Positions 25,579 through 34,467 of a DNA stretch of 64,000 nt are shown here, piece by piece (position 1 is the stretch's first letter; every line of letters starts with the position of its first letter). A model generated the notes under the pieces. The model did not search any database and was not told where the DNA came from. It saw only the letters and a list, made by a program, of their open reading frames with translations. The stretch is from Parasutterella excrementihominis YIT 11859. GTDB taxonomy: Bacteria; Pseudomonadota; Gammaproteobacteria; Burkholderiales; Burkholderiaceae_F. A program made the position numbers and the translations under genes. Where the stretch lies: contig NZ_GL883740.1 in assembly GCF_000205025.1 (NCBI RefSeq), forward strand, positions 1 through 64,000, in the 5' to 3' direction.

Positions 25579-25767
25579 TCACTTCCGGGTGGCCGATTTC
25601 TTAGCAGGCTTGCAAAACTTTCCGCGGACGGCTTTTTTCCAATCTTCTGGCGTAGTTGGCGGAATGTCAGAGTAATCGATATCCTCGTCTCTGATGCTTT
25701 TGATTCGTTGGAGTTCTTCCGCAGTCCAGGGTTTGGCATCAGAAAGCTTGAAATGTACGGTTGTCAT
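25579..25767 (-). CDS. Small BrnA/COG3514-like antitoxin, orphan
   Basis: 62 residues from ATG 25767 (a TTG at 25782 would add five). The segment TAEELQRIKSIRDEDIDYSDIP then DWKKAVRGKF is the pattern of small BrnA-like antitoxins (COG3514/DUF4415). No BrnT toxin lies on either side. It is convergent with the preceding antitoxin relic; the two stops are only ~36 bases apart. Confidence 0.6.
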   Translation of the reverse strand: MTTVHFKLSDAKPWTAEELQRIKSIRDEDIDYSDIPPTTPEDWKKAVRGKFCKPAKKSATRK

Positions 25768-25782
25768 AGGCTTGATTTTCAA

Positions 25783-26074
25783 TCAGCTTTTAAAGCGATT
25801 ACTGTTCGGAATTGTTTGGCGAAATGGAAGTTTTCTGCATAGGTCTCTAGTGCGTGGGCAATGAGTGACACAGCGGCTCACCTTCCATTCTGATAGTTTG
25901 GCATCTCAAATCTTTAGTTTCAATGCTCTCAACTTGGTATGGTGATTTGAGGTCTGAGGTTTTGTTAGTTTATTCACAGCTTTAGAATTGAAAGAGCTTC
26001 CGACGGTAGTCTATCGGAAGCTCCTCTTCAGTCGCACTCTAACCATCTAACGAAGGTTAGAGTGTCTCTGAACA
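25783..26074. other. Intergenic stretch with one terminator
   Basis: Apart from the hairpin at 25994-26023, no gene or known site was seen. Confidence 0.45.
25994..26023 (-). terminator. Hairpin terminator of the flavoprotein gene
   Basis: A perfect 10-bp stem GAGCTTCCGA/TCGGAAGCTC with a 10-base loop. On the minus strand it is followed by TTTCAATTCT. Confidence 0.6.
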
Positions 26075-27553
26075 TTAGGCAGGATTCTTAGCTGCGTTCA
26101 CACCGGCGATACGACCGTATGTGAAGATGTCAGCCATAGCGTTACCGCCGACACTGTTGGTACCGTGGATACCGCCTGTGACTTCACCGGCTGCATACAA
26201 GCCGGGGACGACATTGCCGCGACGGTCAATGACTTGAGCGTCTTTGTTGATGATCACACCGCCCATGGTGTGGTGACGTTTCATCGTAACGCGACCGGCA
26301 TAGAACGGGGCTTTGATGATCTTGTTGACCAGAACGCCTTCAGCACGGCCGAGCGGATCTTTCTTGGTGTCAACAGCCTTATTGTAGGTGTCGACAGCTT
26401 CTTTGAGGTTGTTTGCAGGAACACCGATCTTCTTAGCCAGGTCTTCAATAGAGTCGGCGTAGTAGAGTGTTCCGGTCTTCAAAGCAACTTCGTTTTCTGG
26501 TCCTTTGGAGTTCTTCAGCTGTTCAAAACCGTCTGCGTCAACGATTGTCCAAGCAATAGCCTTCGGCTGATCAAGCATGGCGTCACGCAATACGTCACGT
26601 CTTGCGTCTTCTTTAATGAAGCGTTTGCCGTCGAGGTTCACAAACAAGAAGCGGTCAACATGCGTGAAGAGGTTAGGAGCATGTTTTTCTCCCGGAACTC
26701 CGCCTGGGATGCACTGGATGTAATCCAGACCGCGGGTGCCGGCACCGATATCGACTAAGTCGATTAAAACGTCACCGGTGGCGCCGGGATGGTTTGTGGT
26801 ATCCAACTGGCCCATGCGAGGATCATGAATGGCTGTCAGTCTGTCATTGGCTGCGAAACCGCCGGCTGCTGCAACGACGCCGTTAAGTGCACGCAGATAA
26901 AGCGTCTTGCCGCCTTTTTGTTCAACTTTGACGCCGAGAACACGGCCGCTCAGCTGATGTTCACGGATGATTTCGACGACGCGGGTGTTGTAGAGGATAG
27001 GAATGTCTTCTTTCTTGCAGACTTCAAGAAGTGCCTTGATGTATGCGCCGCCTCTCGGTCCGATGGGATTACGTGCACGTTTGTAGAGACCGGCATAGAT
27101 CTGATAGATATGGTCTTCAAACTTGACGCCATGGTCTTTGAGCCATTGAACGCTTTCAGGTGCTTTTTCTGTGAGCTGGTGAACCAAGACAGGATCGCCG
27201 CGTCCGTCGCCGGCAGCTAATGTTTGTTGAGCGTGCAGGTCGGGAGAGTCTTTAATGCCGGCTTTTTCGTAGTCGGCTTTGATAGCTGCGTTAAATCCGC
27301 CTCCGGCACGAATTGTGTTGCCGCCGGCAAACATCATTTTTTCAAGGACGACGACTTTCTTGCAGCCGGCTTCTTTTGCAGAGACGGCAGCAGAAAGACC
27401 GGCACCGCCAGCCCCAATCACGATGACGTTGTAGGTGTCATCCCAATTGATAGCGGCTTCAGCAGCAGAGCTGAAGAGTGTTCCGAAAACACCGGCAGCG
27501 GCAGCAGCTGCAGGAGCGGAACCAAGGAATACTCGACGTGAAAGCTTTGTCAT
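26075..27553 (-). CDS. Tat-exported FAD-binding fumarate reductase/flavocytochrome c-like protein
   Basis: 492 residues. The twin-arginine signal is SRRVFLGSAPAAAAAAG. The FAD-binding Rossmann motif IVIGAGGAGLSAAVSAKEAG is followed by VLEKMMFAGGNTIRAGGG. HHTMGGV, GLYAAGEVTGGIHG and SVGGNAMADIFTYGRIAG near the C-terminus are the FAD_binding_2 family pattern. It lacks a heme-binding N-terminal domain, so a separate cytochrome donor is expected. Members reduce fumarate, urocanate, methacrylate or related enoates in periplasmic respiration; the substrate is not deducible. Sutterellaceae carry many paralogs. A truncated paralog lies directly upstream. Confidence 0.88.
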   Translation of the reverse strand: MTKLSRRVFLGSAPAAAAAAGVFGTLFSSAAEAAINWDDTYNVIVIGAGGAGLSAAVSAKEAGCKKVVVLEKMMFAGGNTIRAGGGFNAAIKADYEKAGIKDSPDLHAQQTLAAGDGRGDPVLVHQLTEKAPESVQWLKDHGVKFEDHIYQIYAGLYKRARNPIGPRGGAYIKALLEVCKKEDIPILYNTRVVEIIREHQLSGRVLGVKVEQKGGKTLYLRALNGVVAAAGGFAANDRLTAIHDPRMGQLDTTNHPGATGDVLIDLVDIGAGTRGLDYIQCIPGGVPGEKHAPNLFTHVDRFLFVNLDGKRFIKEDARRDVLRDAMLDQPKAIAWTIVDADGFEQLKNSKGPENEVALKTGTLYYADSIEDLAKKIGVPANNLKEAVDTYNKAVDTKKDPLGRAEGVLVNKIIKAPFYAGRVTMKRHHTMGGVIINKDAQVIDRRGNVVPGLYAAGEVTGGIHGTNSVGGNAMADIFTYGRIAGVNAAKNPA

Positions 27554-27696
27554 TTTCTTCTCCGAATGTGAAATCTGAGGTTTGAGGCGGTTTGCTTGCT
27601 TGGCCTCGTTGAGAAGAAGTCTAAGAATTCAGCGCTTCTCGCCAAATAAACATTAGGTTATTGACAAAGTTAAAGTTAAAGAGTAAGCGATTTTGG

Positions 27697-27924
27697 TTAA
27701 GACTCGGAAACAAGATTTTCTGCCGCGATCATGCCAAATGTGAAGGCATCGGCTAAACCGTTTCCACCGATTCGGTTTCTTCCATGGATGCCTCTGGTGA
27801 TTTCTCCGGCTGCGCAGAGTCCGGGGATCGTTTTGCCTTCCTTGAGACATTGAGCTTTTTCATTGATCCGGAGGGCGCCCATGGTGTAATGAATTCTCAT
27901 GCCGACGCGGGCGGCCCAGAAGGG
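27697..27924 (-). pseudogene. C-terminal remnant of a second fumarate reductase-like flavoprotein
   Basis: The minus frame reads PFWAARVGMRIHYTMGALRI, then GLCAAGEITRGIHG and RIGGNGLADAFTFG, homologous to the last ~75 residues of the neighbouring flavoprotein. Homology stops abruptly at base 27924, where the next codon is TAG and the IS607-like element begins. The N-terminal ~400 residues are not found on the other side of the element, so the gene is truncated and partly deleted. Confidence 0.85.
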
Positions 27925-27989
27925 CTAATGGCTAGCCATTGAATATCTATTCAAACCTGCACATACTCAGCTTCCACTGGAGGGAGAGT

Positions 27990-28550
27990 ATGAAAGAAAT
28001 TCATAATTTGATGACAATCGGGGAAGTAGCCGGATCTTTTGGAGTTTGTGTTGCAACCGTACGACGGTGGTGCAAAAACGGCAAATTCGCACGAGTCATC
28101 CGAACAATGGGCAATCAAAGACGTTTTGATCCTGATGAAGTTCATGAAATGCTTCATCCGAACAGCGATAAAAGGATCGTGGTCGGATATGCAAGAGTCT
28201 CAAGTTATGATCAGCGCTCGGATTTGACAGCCCAAGCCGAAAGACTGTGCTAATACGGTTGTCAGCTGGTAATCAAAGACCTCGGAAGCGGGCTCAATTG
28301 CAAAAAGCCTGGCCTTAAGCGTTTATTGAGACTGCTTTTACTTCGACGTGTCAGCACGTTGGTTCTTACCCACGACGATCGACTCCTCCGATTCGGTACC
28401 GAATTGATTTATTTCATCGCTCACTATATGGGCACTCGCGTAGTCATCCTTGATGAACCGGAACAAGAGTCTTTCGAAACGGAGCTCGTCAAGGACGTTA
28501 TTACCTTGATGACAGTCTTCTGCGCTCGCCTTTACGGGAAGCGCTCATAG
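27990..28550 (+). pseudogene. IS607 tnpA serine recombinase with internal stop
   Basis: Starts at ATG 27990 after GGAGGGAG. Residues ~8-45 are a MerR-type HTH (MTIGEVAGSFGVCVATVRRW, GNQRRF). The resolvase domain begins VVGYARVSSYDQRSDL with the catalytic Ser. A TAA at 28251-28253 interrupts the frame after QAERLC. The same frame continues with YGCQLVIKDLGSGLN, THDDRLLRFG and LTMTVF-type C-terminal residues to 28550. A G-to-T change of a Glu codon explains the stop. The transposase is probably inactive. Confidence 0.85.
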
Positions 28551-28632
28551 AAAAATAAGGTAAAGGAAAATACGGGTATAAAAAATCTAAGTTTTCGTTA
28601 GTATCCAATTATTACTTTATTTTTACCCCTAA

Positions 28633-30342
28633 ATGTCCAGCCTTGAGCGAACACTCGTGCGTCAGTTTGAGATGCCCAATGAGACCGATAGAGTTTCATT
28701 GGATCGGATGTGTTCGTCATATGGTTTTGTGGCTTCCAAATTTCTCTTTGCCTTCCAAACCAGAGAACTTCGAGGAGAGGTTAGGGACTTCCGAGCTTTT
28801 CGAAATAAACTGGTGGCAGCTCTGAGTAAAAAACCTGTTGAATTTAATCAGAGACTCGCGGACTTGCGAACAAACGGCAAAGCGGCGGAGGCAAATCTGC
28901 TTACTTTGCTCCGGGAACTTAAAGAGACGTCAGGGCCTCACCTGCAGGTGCGTCACTGGAAGCTGGCTTTGGAAGAAACATCCAAGATGGCATTGACGCA
29001 TTGGAAAAGCGTCATTGCAGAAGCTAAAAAGAAGCTTGCGCATACGTTAAAGCATTTTAACGATCAGGATCGTCATTACGCGTGCTGGCTGCTTTGCGGT
29101 GTAAACCGTCAATTTTTTGAATTGTTGGACGGAAGAATCCCGGTGCCGAATCCGGAAGTATCTTTCGATCGGAACTATTGTCTCAGCTACGATCGGCCTC
29201 TTTCTTCAAAGGCACTTCGGTCAATCGCGGGAGTTGTAAGACGAACCGTTAATAAGGTTAGAAGAGACAGCGTCTGTTATCCGCGAACGCAAGCTTTTCA
29301 CAACCGCATTGACTTTGATGCAAGCTGCTATACAGTCAGATCAACGGAAGATGCTCAATTTCTTGAGCTTATGTCACTGCAGCCCGGTAAAAGAATCTCC
29401 CTTCGGCTTAAAGGCAGAAGCAAGATCCGCGGAACGCTCCAGCTGATACGTGATACTGCGGGTACTTACTCGCTAAGAGTGTACGTGCCTCAGCAATGTG
29501 AAGAAAAAAGAAAGACCGGCACCGTCATTGGAATTGATCTCGGCTACACAGAGATGATGGCCACGAGTGAACAGGAACTTCTTGGGACGGATCTGGGACA
29601 ATACTTTTCTGCTATTTCAGACAAACGACGAAAAAACAGCGAAGGCCGAAATCGCATGCATTCGCTCTTTCGCAATCTTTTGAAGAAGCCTAACAAGGAC
29701 AATCTCGCTAAGGCAGAGCGGATCCGAAAACATAACCTCGGCAGAAAGAAGCAGCGGGCCAGGTACATCCGTGATATCGGAGTTATCAAGACTATCGTTA
29801 ACAGAGAGTTAAATCTTCTTTTTACTCGGAAGACAAACCCGATCAAGCAGATAGTCGTTGAAGACCTAAGCGCACGTATGAAGGTTCATTTTGGAAAGAA
29901 ATGGAACCGACGACTGAGCGGCTGGATGCGAGGATACCTACAGGAGAGGATCAGATATAAAGCAAAAAAACATGGAATTGAAGTAAGCGAAGTCAATCCG
30001 GCCTACAGTTCGAGAGAATGCCCCCGGTGTCACTGCACGGACAAAAAAAACCGATACGGGAATTCATTTAAGTGCTCGCTTTGCGGGTACCACGGACATG
30101 CTGACTTGGTTGCTTCGTTAAACATTCTCGGCCGTCTGGGGGATAAGGAGATCCGTATAGGAATGTCTCCGTCTCGGGTGAAAGCAGTACTGGATGGTCG
30201 TTACGTCGGTTGGAAATCATTAAATCATACCGTTTCCGACAAGATTTCAGGTGAGGCACGTGTTGTGGACGAATCTCCCCGTTCAGCCTCATCGAAGAGC
30301 GAACTGAGAAGCAATGTACAGGTTTGTACGGCTTCCAGATAA
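28633..30342 (+). CDS. tnpB: TnpB RNA-guided nuclease (IS607 type)
   Basis: 569 residues, longer than the ~400 of typical TnpB. The RuvC triad is complete: D302 in GIDLGY, E410 in VVEDLS, D491 in HADLVASLNI. The zinc ribbon is CPRCHC...CSLCGYHG. In this family the protein binds an omega-RNA made from its own 3' end plus flank and cuts matching DNA, which maintains the element. The ~75 residues after the last Asp overlap the omega-RNA region. It starts 82 bases after the broken tnpA, so it may outlive transposition; catalytic residues are intact. Confidence 0.88.
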   Translation: MSSLERTLVRQFEMPNETDRVSLDRMCSSYGFVASKFLFAFQTRELRGEVRDFRAFRNKLVAALSKKPVEFNQRLADLRTNGKAAEANLLTLLRELKETSGPHLQVRHWKLALEETSKMALTHWKSVIAEAKKKLAHTLKHFNDQDRHYACWLLCGVNRQFFELLDGRIPVPNPEVSFDRNYCLSYDRPLSSKALRSIAGVVRRTVNKVRRDSVCYPRTQAFHNRIDFDASCYTVRSTEDAQFLELMSLQPGKRISLRLKGRSKIRGTLQLIRDTAGTYSLRVYVPQQCEEKRKTGTVIGIDLGYTEMMATSEQELLGTDLGQYFSAISDKRRKNSEGRNRMHSLFRNLLKKPNKDNLAKAERIRKHNLGRKKQRARYIRDIGVIKTIVNRELNLLFTRKTNPIKQIVVEDLSARMKVHFGKKWNRRLSGWMRGYLQERIRYKAKKHGIEVSEVNPAYSSRECPRCHCTDKKNRYGNSFKCSLCGYHGHADLVASLNILGRLGDKEIRIGMSPSRVKAVLDGRYVGWKSLNHTVSDKISGEARVVDESPRSASSKSELRSNVQVCTASR

Positions 30343-30470
30343 CGGTTCGGGAAATATTTTAGCTATTAGAGGCAGTTGGATAATTCGGTGAAATCCTTAA
30401 AAAACTAGAGATATTGAGGAACTATAAGTTCTCATTAAAATAGAGAAAATCATGATGGTGGAATGGCTTG

Positions 30471-32066
30471 ATGACTGATAATAACTTGAAGAATTTGCCG
30501 CTGGGAACATCTGATTTTGCTGCCTTAAGGCTTGCAAATGAGATTTACGTGGACAAAACGGATTTGGTCTACGAACTGGCTTCTAAAAGACGCAAATATT
30601 TTTTGGCTCGTCCAAGAAGATTTGGAAAGTCTTTGTTGATTTCCACCTTTGAGTCGTTGTTCAGACACGGACTAAGAGATTTCAAGGGTTTGGCTATTGA
30701 GAAGCTGTGGATTGAAGAGTCAAAACCTCTTGTGGTGAGGCTAGACTTTTCGGAAATAAAGAATTTTTCCTCACCTGAAGACTTCTCGAGAAAATTTACT
30801 TCTCTTATTTCTAGATGTTTCGGCATGGTCGGATTCCAATATGTTGACGACGACCTTAACAGCGCTTCAGGTCAATTATCAACATGGCTTCAAACATTAG
30901 ACATCAACGCGTTAGTAGTCCTGATTGATGAATACGATGCACCATTAACCTCTTGCCTTAATCAGCATGGGTTGTTTAATTCTGTTAGAGAGAGGATCTC
31001 TGAGTTTTATGCCGTTCTGAAATCCAACGACAGAGCACTCAGATTTGTGTTTGTTACCGGAATCACAAAATTCAATAAAACCAGTATTTTTTCCGAACTC
31101 AATAATTTGAGCGATATTTCTTTAGCCCCGCAATTTGGTTCCTTGTTAGGCTATACGCACGAAGAAGTTCAAACATACTTCGGATCTTACATTGCTAAGT
31201 CAGCAGAAGTTCTTTCTATAAGCCAAAACGAATTAATGAATCGGCTTGCTGCTCATTACGATGGATTTTGCTTTGAGGAGACTGGGACGAAGAGGGTTTT
31301 TGCACCTTGGTCGCTTCTCAATTTCTTGGCTCAACCTGATCGGGGGTTAAAAGATTATTGGTTTGAAAGCGGAGGTAAGCCTGCCGTTTTGCTTGAATAT
31401 TTAAAGAGCCATGCTCTTAAGGATCCTGAAGAGTACGCCAGAGATAAAACAATTGCGCTGTCGGAATTGGCTGGCTCTTCTGATGTTGAAACTTTGTCCG
31501 ATATCGGTCTGTTAACGCAGGCCGGCTATCTCACTATTAAGTCCGTCGAATTTGGTAATACGGTTTTTCTTGATTATCCTAATTTGGAAGTTAAACGTGC
31601 AATGGCTCAGCTTTACACCGAGCATCTTTTGGACGGAAAGGTGGCAGGACAAGTAGGAGCAGGGCCGATTGTTAAGGTCTTATATGAAGAGTCGGCGGAG
31701 TCTGTTTTCCATATCCTTAATCGACTTTTTCTGGCGATTGATTATCAAAGGTATCCGGTGAGGGACGAAGCTTCTTTAAGAGCCTATGTTCAAGTCTATT
31801 TTGCGGGCGCCGGCCTGGATGTAAAAGTTGAACATCACAATGCACATGGCAGGAGCGATTTGGAGGTGAATGCAGGCAATAGACATTGGATCTTTGAGTT
31901 CAAGGTTGTGCAGGGCAACAAAGGCGAAACCGAAAAACTGAGTGAGGCTGTTGAGCAAATAAAGCAAAGGCATTATGGAGATCAACAATACTCACAAGAA
32001 GTGAAGAGGGTTGCGCTTGTCTTCTCCATTGAAGACCGAAAATTCGTCAAGTGGCAAGAAGTTTAG
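30471..32066 (+). CDS. AAA-ATPase-like protein with PD-(D/E)XK nuclease-like C-terminus
   Basis: 531 residues from ATG 30471 (a TTG one codon upstream is also possible). The N-terminal AAA-ATPase_like domain begins LPLGTSDFAALR and has the atypical P-loop RPRRFGKSLLIST and Walker B VVLIDEYDAPLT. A further conserved part is FVTGITKFNKTSIFSELNNL. The C-terminal domain has GRSDLEV and HWIFEFKVV, the D-(x)n-ExK signature of PD-(D/E)XK nucleases (PDDEXK_9). This family is widespread in host-associated bacteria and of unknown function; a defence or mobile-element role is often suspected. Confidence 0.85.
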   Translation: MTDNNLKNLPLGTSDFAALRLANEIYVDKTDLVYELASKRRKYFLARPRRFGKSLLISTFESLFRHGLRDFKGLAIEKLWIEESKPLVVRLDFSEIKNFSSPEDFSRKFTSLISRCFGMVGFQYVDDDLNSASGQLSTWLQTLDINALVVLIDEYDAPLTSCLNQHGLFNSVRERISEFYAVLKSNDRALRFVFVTGITKFNKTSIFSELNNLSDISLAPQFGSLLGYTHEEVQTYFGSYIAKSAEVLSISQNELMNRLAAHYDGFCFEETGTKRVFAPWSLLNFLAQPDRGLKDYWFESGGKPAVLLEYLKSHALKDPEEYARDKTIALSELAGSSDVETLSDIGLLTQAGYLTIKSVEFGNTVFLDYPNLEVKRAMAQLYTEHLLDGKVAGQVGAGPIVKVLYEESAESVFHILNRLFLAIDYQRYPVRDEASLRAYVQVYFAGAGLDVKVEHHNAHGRSDLEVNAGNRHWIFEFKVVQGNKGETEKLSEAVEQIKQRHYGDQQYSQEVKRVALVFSIEDRKFVKWQEV

Positions 32067-32081
32067 AGGCGCGGCTTGCAC

Positions 32082-32105
32082 GGAGCCGGACGGGTTTGCG
32101 GCTCC
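32082..32105. terminator. Hairpin between convergent genes
   Basis: GGAGCCG (32082-32088) pairs with CGGCTCC (32099-32105). There is no strong T-run on either side; a possible terminator for the AAA gene. Confidence 0.4.
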
Positions 32106-32193
32106 GGACCGCGTTAACTTTTCAGTGAGCAAAAATTTTGCTATCTCACTCCTGTCTATTTGCTGCTTTATCAGGGAGGATACGTTTCATACG

Positions 32194-33339
32194 TCAATCT
32201 TGGATAAGATCAACAAGAGCTCCAAATTTCCAAACGGTTGGTCTTCTTCCTCTTCCTTCACTAATTTTTGTCACTAATCCAGCTTTTTCGAGTTTTTGAA
32301 CGGCGAGGAGGAGAGTGGCTTTCGAGGCCTTCACTTTGGTTTGGTTAATCAAGTTCGGAACCGTAAATATTGGTTGAGCAAATAAGTAATCAAGCAACTC
32401 CATCGCCAGAGAAGAATTGGTGGCTTCCGCAAATTGGGTTTTTGAGATCTCGTAAAGATCTGTCATCTTCATCAGTAGAGATGCGTTTGCTTTCGAATGC
32501 TCTACGACAGCTCTCAAGAAGAATGAAATCCAAGTATTCCAATCGTTATTTTTTGAGATTTTTGCCAAAGAAGCGTAATAAGCTCCTCGGTGCCTCTGAA
32601 GGTATGCGCTGATGTAAAGACAAGGAGTATGAAGGATCTTCTTAGAAGCTAAAAACAAAGTTATAAGAAGTCTACCCATTCTTCCATTTCCGTCTAAAAA
32701 TGGATGGATCATTTCGAACTGTGCGTGAAGGACAGCGGTTTGAATAATCGGATGTAGATCTTCTCTTCGAGCAAAAAGCTCCCAGTTCTCTATAAGTTCC
32801 TCGATGAATAAAGGGTCCGGCGGAACGTAAGAGGCCTGATCTAAAGAAGATCCTGGTTTGCCGATGTGGACTTGAACGGTTCTCCATGCACCGGGAGTCT
32901 TACGCTCTCCACGAGCACCTCTCAAAAGTAAGGCATGAAGAGATTTGATTAAGGAGACGGAAAAAGGACGACCGTTTTTAATTTCTTCCAGCCCATAGTT
33001 CATAGCTTCGTGGTAATTCAATACTTCCTGAATATCGTCTCTGCGTTCCAAGGGCGCAACTATTCCGACATTTTCTCCCATGACCTCTTCAAAAGTAGTC
33101 ACAGTCCCTTCGATTTCATTCGATAACTGCGCTTCCTTCATGAGCCAAGATATCCAAAACAAATCGGCTTTGGCTGAGGCTAGCATCATGCCATCTAGAT
33201 TTGAGAGACTGAGGAGGGAGGAAAAGCTAAGTGAGCCGAAATCACCCCAAGGTAGAGTCTCACGCTGGTCTAACGGGAGTTTTCGGAGGTTGAAAGGTTT
33301 TCTGATCATTTGGAACCTTTGAGATGTCACATTCAGCAT
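32194..33339 (-). CDS. Fic-domain AMP-transferase with class II inhibitory helix
   Basis: 381 residues. The N-terminal DUF4172-like part contains S73-N-E-I-E77-G78, matching the (S/T)xxxE(G/N) autoinhibitory motif. The Fic core is HPFLDGNGRMGR (212-223), with all catalytic His/Asn/Arg residues. The C-terminal ~70 residues form a winged helix (KASKATLLLAVQKLEKAGLV). Such proteins transfer AMP to Ser/Thr/Tyr hydroxyls, often of their own or DNA-maintenance proteins, and are held off by the inhibitory Glu. A 34-bp palindrome lies 77 bases upstream of its start. Confidence 0.9.
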   Translation of the reverse strand: MLNVTSQRFQMIRKPFNLRKLPLDQRETLPWGDFGSLSFSSLLSLSNLDGMMLASAKADLFWISWLMKEAQLSNEIEGTVTTFEEVMGENVGIVAPLERRDDIQEVLNYHEAMNYGLEEIKNGRPFSVSLIKSLHALLLRGARGERKTPGAWRTVQVHIGKPGSSLDQASYVPPDPLFIEELIENWELFARREDLHPIIQTAVLHAQFEMIHPFLDGNGRMGRLLITLFLASKKILHTPCLYISAYLQRHRGAYYASLAKISKNNDWNTWISFFLRAVVEHSKANASLLMKMTDLYEISKTQFAEATNSSLAMELLDYLFAQPIFTVPNLINQTKVKASKATLLLAVQKLEKAGLVTKISEGRGRRPTVWKFGALVDLIQD

Positions 33340-33415
33340 TTGTCCGATTATTCCTTAAGAACTCAAAAGCATTCCTGCTGTTGCCGCCAATTGTCTGTAG
33401 GAATAAGGAACAATT

Positions 33416-33449
33416 TTGTGTTTAGTTTTTGTCCAAAAATTAAACACAA
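33416..33449. repeat. 34-bp palindrome, copy 1
   Basis: Arms TTGTGTTTA and TAAACACAA, with inner TTTTT/AAAAA and loop GTCC. Located 77 bases upstream of the Fic gene start. Confidence 0.75.
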
Positions 33450-33476
33450 GTATGATTTTATAGGTATCTTTGGGTT

Positions 33477-33510
33477 TTGTGTTTAAAAATTGGCGGTTTT
33501 TTGAACACAA
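33477..33510. repeat. 34-bp palindrome, copy 2
   Basis: Arms TTGTGTT and AACACAA with inner AAAAA/TTTTT. The arms match copy 1 and the length is the same, with start-to-start spacing of 61 bases. Confidence 0.75.
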
Positions 33511-33733
33511 ATAGCTTTTTCGGATGTGTTGTGGATGAAAAAATCGTCAAATTTGGACGCAAATTAGAAGCGGAGGCTTCCATAACAAGGACGAACCAGA
33601 GAAGTGCTTAAAGAAGGAAGTCCGTCTTTTTTTGGCCGGACAATTAATTGGCTGGAACAGCGTTTGGAAGATTTGGTATTCCTGTAATTCAGATGTCAAA
33701 CTGGTTGCGAGCGCAGATTCTTCGCAAGAATCG

Positions 33734-34000
33734 TTAATTGTCCCAAACCGGCTTTGTGTCCATCAACTTATGCCGACGCATTAAGACTTCTTTATCTTTT
33801 TCCGGCTCAAAAATTATTTTGGAGCATGCGTCGAATACATCAGATGAAAGAGGAATGATCTTGTCATCAAGACGGCTGGCGAACAAGCTATGCAAAGCTT
33901 CCAAAATCAGTTCCTCAGGCGTTTTTGCTTCTCTTTTTGAAAGTTCAGAAAGCAAAGCAGCATCAAAATCGCTTAATTTCAGGCTGATGGTTTGAGACAT
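33734..34000 (-). CDS. TacA/DUF1778-like antitoxin, orphan
   Basis: 88 residues after GGGAG. The N-terminal RHH-like part (ISLKLSDFDAALLSELSKREAKTPEELILEALHSL, pattern only) precedes a C-terminal LSSDVFDACSKIIFEPEKDKEVL...KPVWDN, the DUF1778 toxin-binding pattern. No acetyltransferase toxin is adjacent. It is flanked by 34-bp palindromes on both sides, which could be its operators. Weakly similar in layout to the frameshifted antitoxin at 25283. Confidence 0.55.
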   Translation of the reverse strand: MSQTISLKLSDFDAALLSELSKREAKTPEELILEALHSLFASRLDDKIIPLSSDVFDACSKIIFEPEKDKEVLMRRHKLMDTKPVWDN

Positions 34001-34467
34001 CTGTAGCTCCCTTTTAGGAATGATGATCCATTTTACTTGTGCTTGTCGAGGTTGAAAAAGGTGATTTTTTCGTTCACAAAGGCAAAAAATTTAGATTTGT
34101 GCTTGGAAAAAGGCTATTTTCTAAACACAAAAGTAGTTTCCATCGGCTTTGCGTTCAAAAAACGTTGCATTTTGACCGTAACTACAAGTAACTTTGAGGA
34201 TGTCCCGTTTATTTAAAATTAAATTATTGAAAATTCAATAATTGAAAAACAAATAAGATGTCGAATCCTTTCGTTGTCGGTTTCTATGTTCCTGAAGAAT
34301 ACTTTTGTAATAGATCAAAAGAGACCGAGCTTCCAGAGGATTGCATTTTGAAGGCAAGAACGCTGTCCTTCGTTCGGTAAGTGAGGAAGCAAGGACCATT
34401 TGAAGAACCACGTCTTTCACGATTTTCTGAAAATGATTAAAGCGATGTATGTTAGGGAGGAGAAGTT
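34001..34467. other. Intergenic region with palindrome copy 3
   Basis: Contains the good copy at 34097-34130, plus degenerate relatives at ~34046-34079 and ~34149-34182. The remainder (34200-34450) is AT-rich, with no supported gene; a ribosome site GGGAGGAG for the next gene lies at ~34455. Confidence 0.5.
34097..34130. repeat. 34-bp palindrome, copy 3
   Basis: Arms TTGTGCTT and AAACACAA with inner GAAAA/TTTTC. Same length and layout as copies 1 and 2; located 97 bases upstream of the DUF1778-like antitoxin start. Confidence 0.65.

Larger units (their letters stand above)
27925..30350 (+). mobile_element. IS607-like element (broken tnpA, intact tnpB)
   Basis: The left boundary is set by the end of flavoprotein homology at 27924, next to GGG; IS607 elements target GG-type dinucleotides. 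A 14-bp palindrome lies at 27927-27940. Contents: a MerR-HTH/serine-recombinase tnpA with a stop codon and a full-length tnpB. The right end is approximate, placed just after the tnpB stop; a hairpin-rich stretch (~30309-30336) overlaps the end of tnpB, as expected for the omega-RNA. Confidence 0.7.
33340..33733. other. Intergenic region with two 34-bp palindromes and decayed coding traces
   Basis: Contains palindromes at 33416-33449 and 33477-33510. Between ~33610 and 33690 one plus frame reads a short stretch SPSFFGRTINWLEQRLEDLVFL before a stop. It looks like the end of a decayed gene, but no family was recognised. Confidence 0.45.

Noticed and set aside
34149-34182. Fourth 34-bp palindrome
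   Set aside because: The left half resembles the family (TTGCGTT, A-run) but the right arm does not pair; treated as degenerate at best.
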